7,087 nt of DNA, taken from assembly GCA_022510985.1 (NCBI GenBank), contig JAFLSL010000051.1, positions 1 through 7,087 of the forward strand. The letters run 5' to 3'. The DNA comes from Ruminococcus sp. GTDB taxonomy: Bacteria; Bacillota; Clostridia; Oscillospirales; Acutalibacteraceae. Positions 1 through 6,160 of this stretch are shown here, piece after piece. The position numbers were made by a program, and so were the translations under genes. Below the pieces are notes generated by a model. That model had not been told where the DNA came from. It saw nothing but the letters and a program-made list of their open reading frames with translations, and searched no databases. Position 1 is the stretch's first letter. Every line of letters starts with the position of its first letter.

Positions 1-3000
1 AATACGCTACTAAGAAAGAAGTAGAATTCGTAAGAGATAAATTTAATGAGGTAGAGGCTGCAGTTTATGACCATCGTCTCGATGAAGTAAGAGATAAGAT
101 TGACGTTGACTCCTTTGCAAAGATGTACCTTATTCAGGAACTCTCAAAGAATCTCGACGCTTGTGCTACTTCCTACAATCTTCTTTATAAAGCAGGCGAG
201 GGCAAATTCTACGCACAGCCCGTTTGGGACTATGACTGGGCTTTAGGAAACTATAGCCAGACAAAGCAGTTGTACAACAGCGGTCACAACCAGAATTCAA
301 GCAATAGCCCGAGCGGTGTGAGCGGCTTCTTTGCACGTTATAAGGCTATGGGTGACGGTACTAAGAGTGATAAATTCAGCTTCCAGGCAATGCTCTGCGA
401 CAATGAGTCTTTCTGGTCTGATGTTTACGATATCTGGAATAAGGAAAGTAGCTCGACTACTGTTTCTTTCAAAGAAAAGGCTACTGAAGGCAATACAACC
501 TTCCTTACTAACTATGTTGCTTCTATCAAAGCTTCATTAGAAATGAATGACACTCGTTGGCAGCATCTTGCATTAAATAATAGATCCGGCTCCAACACAC
601 CGCAGGAGTGGGGTTCAAACCCGGATCAGCAGGGTACTTCATTTACTACAGTTAACAATAATCTCAAAAACTGGATTACAAATCGTATTTCTGCTTTAGA
701 TAATAGTACAAACGGAATAGGTGCGACACGTTCTTCCAAAACTAATTACACAGTAGGCGTAGCTACTAACTATGCTAATGCTACAGCTACAATGGAAGCT
801 GTAGGAATTGATACAATAGAAAATTCAACTTCAACAATTAAGAGTACAACAATTCCCGAGTATGCTTATGTTACATTCACTGCGAAGTCTGATGGTGAGA
901 GGGAATTCAAGGGTTGGTTCACAGTTCTTGATCCTAAAACCACAGCAAGTAACGGCACCGGTTGGGAGACAGGTTATAACGCCGTATCTACGGACGAAAC
1001 CTTCTCCGCTGTAATCAGAAGTAATGTAAAGATTTATGCTCTTTATTCTGATAAGCAGTCTGATACCGATGGTGTAATCAGTGGTCAGATCTTCTACTAC
1101 TCCGCACCGGAAGTAGATTTATCCGGTCCCGGAACTGCTGCTATGGGTGAAACAATCACTCTGACTGCAAAAGTTACAAAAGCTTCTGACTACTATGTAA
1201 ACAGATTTAAACAGTCTAACTTTAACCCTGAGTATAGCTACAACTTCTATGAAGTTGACAAGGACGGAAACAAAAATCTTATTGATACAGTTACAAGCGG
1301 CGATACTTGCCAGACTACTACGGTTTTAAACGAAGACAGCAACTATCTCGTTGAAGTATATTGTATCAATGTTGATCCTGAGGAGAGTCCGTTCTCTATT
1401 GGTAGAGCTAAAACTAATGTATCCTGTGATACACATATTAATACTGTTGACGCTAAGATTTATGTTGACTTTGCTGATTATGCAGTTAACGATGCAAAAA
1501 CAGCTTATATCGTAGCTACAGACTCTAACGATATTGAGCATGAGTACAAGTTAGTTGCTCTCGGCGGTGACTCCAATATCTATGTTGCTGAAAATGTTCC
1601 TGCATCATATGCAACAAGAAATGGCGTAAATACTTCTAAGTTTAGCCTTATTTCAATTAATGTTGATGGTCAGTCTATGGCTATCGGTGCTGACAACCAG
1701 CCTGAGCTTTCCTCGCTGCTCCAGTATAATACCTTATGGTACAGAGCAAACAGTTCTTCTCTCTCAAGTAATTTTACTCAGGATTTCTACCAGGTTAAGG
1801 GCAATGTTACAGGCTATACTAACTCTTCATCCTATCTTTCATCTGATGCTCGTGAGCAGGGTAATGAGCTTAGCACAAAGCGTGTTTACCTTTCAAATAA
1901 CAGATCAGATGGTAATATTAATGATGTATGGGAAGGCTGTAACATAGTTTATACACTTGATAAGAGTCTTCATATGTATACCTATGGAACAGGTAACCCG
2001 AATACCGGTTATTCTACGAAGGATGTTGTTTGGTTCTCAAAGAAAATGATCGCTTCAGGTAAAAACCAGCATGGTCAGTCTGTATGGTATGTTGATATTC
2101 CGTTCAACGTAACTTCCTACTATTTTGAGGATACTACATTCGGCTCAACTAAAAAGGCTGAAATCACTTATATGAATGACTTTGCTTATTCTGATAATAA
2201 CGGTAAAGGTAGTGACGCTACAAACGATATAGAATACGTTAAAAATAATGGTGATACTCAAGTTGACTCGTATTACTTCTTCGATTCTACTCGTGCGAGA
2301 ATGTGGCCGCAGCATGACTGGCCGGGAACACCTTACCTTAGCAAATTTAAGTCTGAGATTTATGTTGTTAAGGGTGAGACAATTAGCGTTGTTCCGACAT
2401 CTAAAAACAGCTCAAAACTTTCATACGTATCTGATGACGCAACAATAGCTTCTGTTTCAACTGACGGTACCATTACAGCCAATGCAGCTGGTAAAACTAC
2501 TGTAACAATTACCCCAAGCGGTACTGTTAACGGAGTTGAAATTGCAGGTATTGCAGAGACAGTTACAGTAACTGTAGTTGATAAAGATAAACTCAAAGCT
2601 ATGGTAGCTGAGGCAGAGGAAATTATCAACGGACGTAATAGGGGAGAATATCCTTATGCAGGATTTACAACTGCTTCCTATGACGCATTCCTTTCTGTAT
2701 ACAATACGGCTGTTAATACCTACAATAGGGTTCTTTATAACCAGTCTGAAATCGACTATTATGCAGACCTGTTAGAAACTGTAATGGGTAGTCTCCGTTC
2801 TGAGACAGAAACAGGTTCAGATCTCTTCAACCTTATTTCCTACGCTACTTCTACGGTAAATGTTATCTCTGACGGTTACGGTGCTGTTTCAAAACCGACA
2901 TTCAGTCCATATTCAAGTGAAGTTCCGAATGCTGTAGGCGGCAAAGCAGGTGTTAAGAACGCTTCAATTACACCTTATGTAATCGCAATTGACAATGGCT

Positions 3001-4361
3001 TCCAGGTTATCTACGCTGCAGGTCTTGGATTTAGCAGTACAGCTTCCAGCCCTGAATTTGATTTCCTTAACTGGACACTTAATACCGAAGAGGTTGGAAA
3101 GAATGCAAAACTTACTGTTGAAAGTGTTTCGGCAGGTGAATCAACCTATATCGCAAACTTCGATCTTTCCAACATTCCTCTCACTATTACTTACTATGCT
3201 AAGGACTATGACCTTAAAAAGGCAGGAGATGTGAGAGAATATCACGATGAGTATGTAAGTGATAAATATATCCAGGCATATAGTGTTACAACAACTCTTT
3301 CTAAGTCTTCTGTAGAAGCAGCAAAAGCTGCTAATTCGCTTGCAGATATTCAGCAAACTCAGGTTAATATCCTTGCTATGGACTTTATGCCTGACGTTAT
3401 CAGCAACTACTTAGAATATTCATATCCGACAGAATTAACTAATACAGACTACTATGATCTTAAATTTGAGGCTTCTGCAGCAACACTTGATATTCATCTC
3501 TTAGAGACTGCAAGAGAATACAACCTCTACGTTAACGGTCAGGAAGTTGTTTCAGGCACAAAACATCACTATCAGGAGCAGGTAGTTGTTTCCGCTTCAG
3601 ATTATGGTGTAAACGCTGATAAAGTTAAGTGGTATCGTGCAGATAAAGATGGTAACATCACAAGCGATATAATCTCAATGGAATCAGTATACAGAATGCG
3701 TGTCTTCGAGGATGATATGTATCTTTGGGTTGAGGAAGCAGGTGCTAACGACACTATTGACGGTACTACTGTAATCTCTCCTGCATACACCGAAATCATC
3801 TATAGAGATGGCGAGGATACAAGAAGAATTCAGCAGAACTTCTACGTTCAGGATAACCTCGAAAAGGCTGAAAACATTCTTGGTGCCGGTAACTTCTTCT
3901 ATTACTGGGATCACGTAAAGAATCGTGCAGTAAGCTCTGATGTAAGAACAGACTATTTAAGAGCAGGTAATGAGATATCCACTCTTACAACTCGTCTCAA
4001 AACTGTTGTAGAAAATAACTGGGCGACTTGGGACGCAGCAGCTAAGAAGAATAAGCAATCATCCGATACTCCTAAGGCTTCAGGTGTAATTGGTGATGAG
4101 GCTAAGGAATTTGCAAAGGGTATGAACTATACATACTATTACAAGCCGGAGGGTGAATCCTATACAACCGGACTTCTCCGTTACTCCGTAGCTAATAGTT
4201 GCTGGAACTACTTCTTCGCTGTAAACTCTCTCTCCAATATGGAGAAGATTGGTGATTATTCTTACAGAGTTCATTCCTACCTTATTTATAAGGATGACGC
4301 TGGTGATACTCAAATAGCTATGAGTTCAACTTACGCTGAGGCTCGTGCTTACGTAGAATAA
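1..4361 (+). CDS. CotH kinase-family giant secreted multidomain protein (5' end missing)
   Basis: The gene is open from the left edge (first whole codon at 3) and ends with TAA at 4359-4361, giving about 1452 visible residues. The ATG at 123 is not the start, because CotH-like sequence (DVDSFAK then MYLIQELSKNLDA) runs straight through it. CotH proteins are atypical secreted protein kinases. The KNLD Asp (156-158) and the WDYDWALGN motif (Asp at 228 and 234) match the family's catalytic and metal-binding segments. After the CotH part (to about 720) come an InlB/List-type beta repeat (858-1053), an Ig-like stretch (about 1107-1435), an aromatic-rich region (about 1440-2337), a Big_2 domain (about 2343-2592), a FIVAR-like helical module (about 2583-2802) and an unassigned beta-rich C-terminus (2803-4361). 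I see no dockerin, LPxTG motif, S-layer repeat or C-terminal membrane segment. The protein is presumably exported, but its signal peptide would lie outside the window. The CotH call is firm; the kinase substrate is unknown. Confidence 0.88.
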   Translation, partial: YATKKEVEFVRDKFNEVEAAVYDHRLDEVRDKIDVDSFAKMYLIQELSKNLDACATSYNLLYKAGEGKFYAQPVWDYDWALGNYSQTKQLYNSGHNQNSSNSPSGVSGFFARYKAMGDGTKSDKFSFQAMLCDNESFWSDVYDIWNKESSSTTVSFKEKATEGNTTFLTNYVASIKASLEMNDTRWQHLALNNRSGSNTPQEWGSNPDQQGTSFTTVNNNLKNWITNRISALDNSTNGIGATRSSKTNYTVGVATNYANATATMEAVGIDTIENSTSTIKSTTIPEYAYVTFTAKSDGEREFKGWFTVLDPKTTASNGTGWETGYNAVSTDETFSAVIRSNVKIYALYSDKQSDTDGVISGQIFYYSAPEVDLSGPGTAAMGETITLTAKVTKASDYYVNRFKQSNFNPEYSYNFYEVDKDGNKNLIDTVTSGDTCQTTTVLNEDSNYLVEVYCINVDPEESPFSIGRAKTNVSCDTHINTVDAKIYVDFADYAVNDAKTAYIVATDSNDIEHEYKLVALGGDSNIYVAENVPASYATRNGVNTSKFSLISINVDGQSMAIGADNQPELSSLLQYNTLWYRANSSSLSSNFTQDFYQVKGNVTGYTNSSSYLSSDAREQGNELSTKRVYLSNNRSDGNINDVWEGCNIVYTLDKSLHMYTYGTGNPNTGYSTKDVVWFSKKMIASGKNQHGQSVWYVDIPFNVTSYYFEDTTFGSTKKAEITYMNDFAYSDNNGKGSDATNDIEYVKNNGDTQVDSYYFFDSTRARMWPQHDWPGTPYLSKFKSEIYVVKGETISVVPTSKNSSKLSYVSDDATIASVSTDGTITANAAGKTTVTITPSGTVNGVEIAGIAETVTVTVVDKDKLKAMVAEAEEIINGRNRGEYPYAGFTTASYDAFLSVYNTAVNTYNRVLYNQSEIDYYADLLETVMGSLRSETETGSDLFNLISYATSTVNVISDGYGAVSKPTFSPYSSEVPNAVGGKAGVKNASITPYVIAIDNGFQVIYAAGLGFSSTASSPEFDFLNWTLNTEEVGKNAKLTVESVSAGESTYIANFDLSNIPLTITYYAKDYDLKKAGDVREYHDEYVSDKYIQAYSVTTTLSKSSVEAAKAANSLADIQQTQVNILAMDFMPDVISNYLEYSYPTELTNTDYYDLKFEASAATLDIHLLETAREYNLYVNGQEVVSGTKHHYQEQVVVSASDYGVNADKVKWYRADKDGNITSDIISMESVYRMRVFEDDMYLWVEEAGANDTIDGTTVISPAYTEIIYRDGEDTRRIQQNFYVQDNLEKAENILGAGNFFYYWDHVKNRAVSSDVRTDYLRAGNEISTLTTRLKTVVENNWATWDAAAKKNKQSSDTPKASGVIGDEAKEFAKGMNYTYYYKPEGESYTTGLLRYSVANSCWNYFFAVNSLSNMEKIGDYSYRVHSYLIYKDDAGDTQIAMSSTYAEARAYVE
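3..722 (+). other. CotH kinase-like domain (C-terminal part)
   Basis: This is a domain within the large protein. Seen directly: an Asp-Val-Asp-Ser-Phe lead-in, the YLIQELSKNLDA segment, a SYNLLYK strand, GKFYAQPVWDYDWALGN, and a helical tail ending near WITNRISALD. This order (El.kN.D, S.ylYK, gPvWDfDwa.Gn) is characteristic of the CotH family, in which the two Asp-containing motifs resemble the catalytic-loop and DFG elements of kinases. Both motifs are intact, so I infer an active fold rather than a decayed one. The N-lobe that would bind ATP lies upstream of the window and cannot be judged. Confidence 0.85.
858..1053 (+). other. InlB B-repeat-like beta module
   Basis: Within the large protein, the pattern is a beta strand (YVTFTAKSDGEREF), then KGWF, then a serine/threonine stretch ending in FSAVIRSNVKIYALY. 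The F.GW ... f...v..n..iyA.Y signature is typical of Listeria/Bacteroides-type repeat modules found in secreted surface proteins. Such modules act as spacers or grasp-like ligand-binding folds. Only one clear copy is seen in the visible part. Confidence 0.6.
2343..2592 (+). other. Big_2 (bacterial Ig-like) domain
   Basis: The translation shows a first strand with YVVKGETISVVPT, then LSYVSDDATIASVSTDGTIT, then ANAAGKTTVTITPSG and a final TVTVTVV strand. The 'S.d..iAsVs.dG.ItA.aaGktTvTi' core is the standard Big_2 signature, usually a spacer or adhesion module in surface proteins. The segment directly precedes a predicted helical module. Confidence 0.82.
2583..2802 (+). other. FIVAR-like three-helix module
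   Basis: Immediately after the Big_2 domain, the translation becomes helical: KLKAMVAEAEEIINGR, then YAGFTTASYDAFLSVYNTAV, then NQSEIDYYADLLETVMGSL. This matches the common extracellular 'L...i..Ae.i......Yt..Sy..f...y..A.......sq..id.a...L..a...L' pattern of FIVAR-type spacer modules. A role as a spacer or sugar-binding module is inferred from family knowledge. Confidence 0.6.
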
Positions 4362-4448
4362 TTTCTGATTTGAAAACAGATATATTTGGCGACATAAACG
4401 CTAAAAATTACCTAAAATTCCAGACTATTTTGTTTTCATAAATTTCTC

Positions 4449-4490
4449 AACAAGAGGGACTGCAATTTCGCAGTCCCTCTTGTTTTTTTT
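4449..4490 (+). terminator. Intrinsic terminator of the CotH-family gene
   Basis: A perfect 15-bp inverted repeat (arms 4449-4463 and 4470-4484, GC-rich core GAGGGACTGC / GCAGTCCCTC) encloses the 6-nt loop AATTTC. It is followed by an uninterrupted run of eight T at 4483-4490. It lies 88 nt after the stop codon. There is no comparable A-run on the left flank, so it should act only on rightward transcription. Confidence 0.95.
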
Positions 4491-4491
4491 C

Positions 4492-4520
4492 TTGACTATT
4501 TATTTTTTTAATTGTATAAT
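4492..4520 (+). promoter_or_regulatory. Near-consensus sigma-A promoter for the LRR-dockerin gene
   Basis: The -35 is TTGACT (4492-4497, five of six consensus bases) and the -10 is TATAAT (4515-4520, six of six). They are separated by exactly 17 nt. Transcription should start near 4527. A second TATAAT at 4528-4533, in the same TGTATAAT context, lacks a good -35. The leader then carries a strong ribosome binding site, AGGAG (4548-4552), 7 nt before the ATG at 4560. No operator is evident, so strong, largely constitutive expression is the simplest reading. Confidence 0.85.
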
Positions 4521-4559
4521 GTAAGTGTATAATAATAACGATTATTCAGGAGTGATATT

Positions 4560-5789
4560 ATGAAAACAACTACCAGAATTATGTCGCTTACACTAACAAT
4601 TTTAATGATTATCGGAATTTTGTGTGCTTCGGTTATATCAGGTTCTGCTGTGGTTACTATTCCGTTCGGTGATTATTCCTTTGTTCGAACAGGAGATACC
4701 TACGCACTCTACAGCTATTCCGGAACTGATACCGAACTTGTCCTTCCTGAAAGCGTTTATGGCAGGGATGTTACTTCCATTTACAGCCATTGTTTTGAGA
4801 ATACAAATATAGCCTCGGTTACTATTCCCGAGTGTTATACTTCTATCGGAAGCAGTGCCTTTTATGGTTGTAAAAATCTTACTTCCATTTCAATCCCCGC
4901 AAGCATTACAATGATTGATAGCATGGCGTTTAACAACTGTACTTCACTTTCCTCGGTTGATCTTTCTAACGCCACTTCGCTGACAGCACTTCCTTATGCT
5001 GTTTTTCAGGGTGCCACTGCGTTGACTTCTATTGAAATTCCTGAGAATATTACATCAATCGGCAACAGTGCCTTTACAAACAGTGGTCTTACTTCAATTG
5101 TAATTCCTGATACTGTAACTTCAATTGGTTCAAATGTTTTCAGCAATTGTACTGAGCTTGTCGAAGCTACTCTACCCGAGGGAATAACCACAATCAATTC
5201 TTATACCTTCAGCGGATGTACTTCCTTGACCTCTGTTAATATTCCGTCTACAGTTACCGTAATTGCAGAAAGTGCATTTTCTGGTTGCTCTTCTCTTGAA
5301 ACAGTTGCACTTCCCGATAAATTAACAGAAATAGGCAACAGTGCATTTAAAGGCTGTTCTTCTTTATCTTCTGTTGATCTTCCGAACACAGTTACCACAA
5401 TCGGTGCAAATGCGTTTGAGGACGCTTTGGCACTCAAGGAAATCTTTGTACCGGATACTGTAACATCAATCGGCGGAAACGCTTTTTATCCGATGTCAAT
5501 CAGAAATGAGCTTACGGTTACCTGCTACTCCGGTTCCTATGCACAAACTTATTGTGATGAAAACTATGTAACCTCAAACGTGATTGAAAAACTTGTCGGC
5601 GATGTCAATATCGACGGTGAGGTAAACATCAACGATGTAACTGCTATTCAACGCTTTAGAATAGGCGAGAATACAATCCAGTCCTATAGGGCACAGGCAC
5701 TTGCTGATGTGAACGGCGACGGAAAAATCACTATCCGTGATGCTACAATGATTCAGATGTATATCGCTAAGATGATTACCGATTTCTAA
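4560..5789 (+). CDS. Secreted leucine-rich repeat (LRR_5/BspA-type) protein with C-terminal type I dockerin
   Basis: This 409-residue protein has a signal peptide at 1-30: Lys/Arg at 2-6, a hydrophobic core at 9-26, and probable cleavage after SGSA. Residues ~61-312 hold about ten BspA/TpLRR-type repeats of mostly 23 residues, each with the form IPxxVTxIGxxAFxxCxxLxSV. Residues 347-408 form a type I dockerin with two calcium loops: Asp348, Asn350, Asp352, Asp359 and Asp383, Asn385, Asp387, Asp394. The repeats should form a solenoid for protein or glycan binding. The dockerin should plug the protein into a cohesin on a scaffoldin outside the cell. No catalytic domain is present, so an adhesin or structural subunit is likelier than an enzyme. 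The ATG at 4560 is fixed by AGGAG 7 nt upstream and by the signal peptide. The gene is monocistronic, between its own promoter and terminator. The architecture is clear; the ligand is unknown. Confidence 0.95.
   Translation: MKTTTRIMSLTLTILMIIGILCASVISGSAVVTIPFGDYSFVRTGDTYALYSYSGTDTELVLPESVYGRDVTSIYSHCFENTNIASVTIPECYTSIGSSAFYGCKNLTSISIPASITMIDSMAFNNCTSLSSVDLSNATSLTALPYAVFQGATALTSIEIPENITSIGNSAFTNSGLTSIVIPDTVTSIGSNVFSNCTELVEATLPEGITTINSYTFSGCTSLTSVNIPSTVTVIAESAFSGCSSLETVALPDKLTEIGNSAFKGCSSLSSVDLPNTVTTIGANAFEDALALKEIFVPDTVTSIGGNAFYPMSIRNELTVTCYSGSYAQTYCDENYVTSNVIEKLVGDVNIDGEVNINDVTAIQRFRIGENTIQSYRAQALADVNGDGKITIRDATMIQMYIAKMITDF
4740..5495 (+). repeat. Tandem LRR_5 coding repeats (about 69-bp period)
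   Basis: About ten protein repeats, mostly 23 residues (69 bp), lie within the LRR-dockerin gene. Unit starts include the IPE, IPA, IPE, IPD, LPE, IPS, LPD, LPN and VPD turns. Six units carry Cys at the same position, after AFxx/VFxx/TFxx (residues 104, 127, 197, 220, 243 and 266), so the Cys would stack along the solenoid. The third unit is about two residues longer and the fourth is one residue shorter. The DNA copies are well diverged, so this is an old array rather than a recent expansion. Confidence 0.88.
5598..5783 (+). other. Type I dockerin module
   Basis: This segment encodes residues 347-408 of the LRR protein. Two duplicated F-hand halves are seen: GDVNIDGEVNINDVTAIQRF and ADVNGDGKITIRDATMIQMY. 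Each has D-x-N-x-D-G ... D at loop positions 1, 3, 5 and 12. Positions 10-11, which strongly influence cohesin choice in clostridial dockerins, are Ile-Asn and Ile-Arg instead of the Ser-Thr pair typical of Clostridium thermocellum. That suggests a different, ruminococcal-type cohesin partner. Confidence 0.93.
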
Positions 5790-5803
5790 GTTATTTAAAA
5801 GTC

Positions 5804-5830
5804 AAAAGCAACCTTCTCGGTTGCTTTTTT
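5804..5830 (+). terminator. Intrinsic terminator of the LRR-dockerin gene
   Basis: A perfect 10-bp inverted repeat (AAAAGCAACC at 5804-5813, GGTTGCTTTT at 5819-5828) has the 5-nt loop TTCTC. It is followed by a T-run at 5825-5830, then C and four more T. It lies 14 nt after the stop codon. The A-rich left arm could make it weakly bidirectional, but no leftward gene is present. Confidence 0.92.
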
Positions 5831-5849
5831 CTTTTGTATGTTATATAAT
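5821..5849 (+). promoter_or_regulatory. Possible promoter of the PqqD-peptidase operon
   Basis: A perfect TATAAT -10 lies at 5844-5849. The box 17 nt upstream is TTGCTT (5821-5826), which matches the -35 consensus in only three positions and sits inside the preceding terminator. The downstream leader (5850-5896) is very AT-rich. A second TATATT (5860-5865) has no credible -35. A promoter is expected in this gap because the upstream gene has a strong terminator, but the exact site is uncertain. Confidence 0.4.
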
Positions 5850-5896
5850 ATTTTAAAGTTATATTCAATATATTCTAATTGAAATGAGGAATATTT

Positions 5897-6160
5897 ATGA
5901 AAATTAGGGAAGATTTCATTTTAAGAAAAATTTCCGATTCCTATGTTGTAGTGCCGGTTGGAAAGGCTGTAGTCGATTTCCGAGGTATGGTAAATCTCAA
6001 CGAAAGCGGAGCTTTGCTTTTTAAAACTCTCCAAAACGGAGCCGATGAGCAACAGCTCGTAAAAGCTCTGCTTGATGAGTACGACGTTAGTGAAGATATT
6101 GCCAAAAAGGATGTAGAACGTTTTGTATCTAAAGTAAAGGATGCTGGAATTCTTGAATAA
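5897..6160 (+). CDS. PqqD-family peptide-binding protein (RiPP recognition element-like)
   Basis: This 87-residue protein has the usual length and layout of the PqqD family. It has an N-terminal three-strand sheet (FILRKISDSYVVVPVG, then VVDFRGMVNLN), the conserved LNESGALLFKTLQNG turn and helix, and helices with QQLVKALLDEYDVSEDIAKKDVERFVSKVKDAGILE. PqqD folds are small winged-helix-like domains that hold the leader of a ribosomal peptide and present it to a modifying enzyme, often a radical SAM protein. No signal peptide or membrane segment is seen, so it is cytoplasmic. The ATG at 5897 follows GAGGA (5886-5890) by 6 nt. It overlaps the next gene by up to 20 nt, implying translational coupling. 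No maturase or precursor peptide is visible nearby, so its partner is unknown. It need not act in PQQ synthesis, and no PQQ gene is present here. Confidence 0.88.
   Translation: MKIREDFILRKISDSYVVVPVGKAVVDFRGMVNLNESGALLFKTLQNGADEQQLVKALLDEYDVSEDIAKKDVERFVSKVKDAGILE

Noticed and set aside
123..125. ATG that could be taken as the start of the large CotH-family gene
   Set aside because: The same frame is open back to base 3 and encodes sequence that continues the CotH domain. There is also no ribosome binding site before 123, and no signal peptide follows it.
331..540. Alternative-frame + strand open frame within the CotH domain
   Set aside because: It is wholly nested in a well-supported coding frame and has no recognisable product.
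2360..2629. Minus-strand open frame of 89 codons rich in Thr, Val and Ser
   Set aside because: It is antisense to the Big_2 domain. The composition follows from the repeated Thr/Val codons on the coding strand.
4385..4405. Inverted repeat TTTGGCG / CGCTAAA with a 7-nt spacer after the CotH-family stop
   Set aside because: The stem is only 7 bp with one G-T pair and no T-run follows. The real terminator is 45 nt downstream.
4531..4546. AATAAT-AACG-ATTATT palindrome just before the LRR gene ribosome binding site
   Set aside because: All six pairs are A-T in an AT-rich leader, so it is too weak to count as an operator or RNA switch without comparative support.
5006..5437. Minus-strand open frames opposite the LRR gene
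   Set aside because: Their repetitive translation mirrors the 69-bp coding repeats on the other strand. No start signals or protein-family features are present.
4740..5495. Regularly spaced repeats that might suggest a CRISPR or a non-coding tandem array
   Set aside because: The period is in frame, the units are diverged in DNA but conserved in protein, and they match the LRR_5 consensus, so the array is coding.
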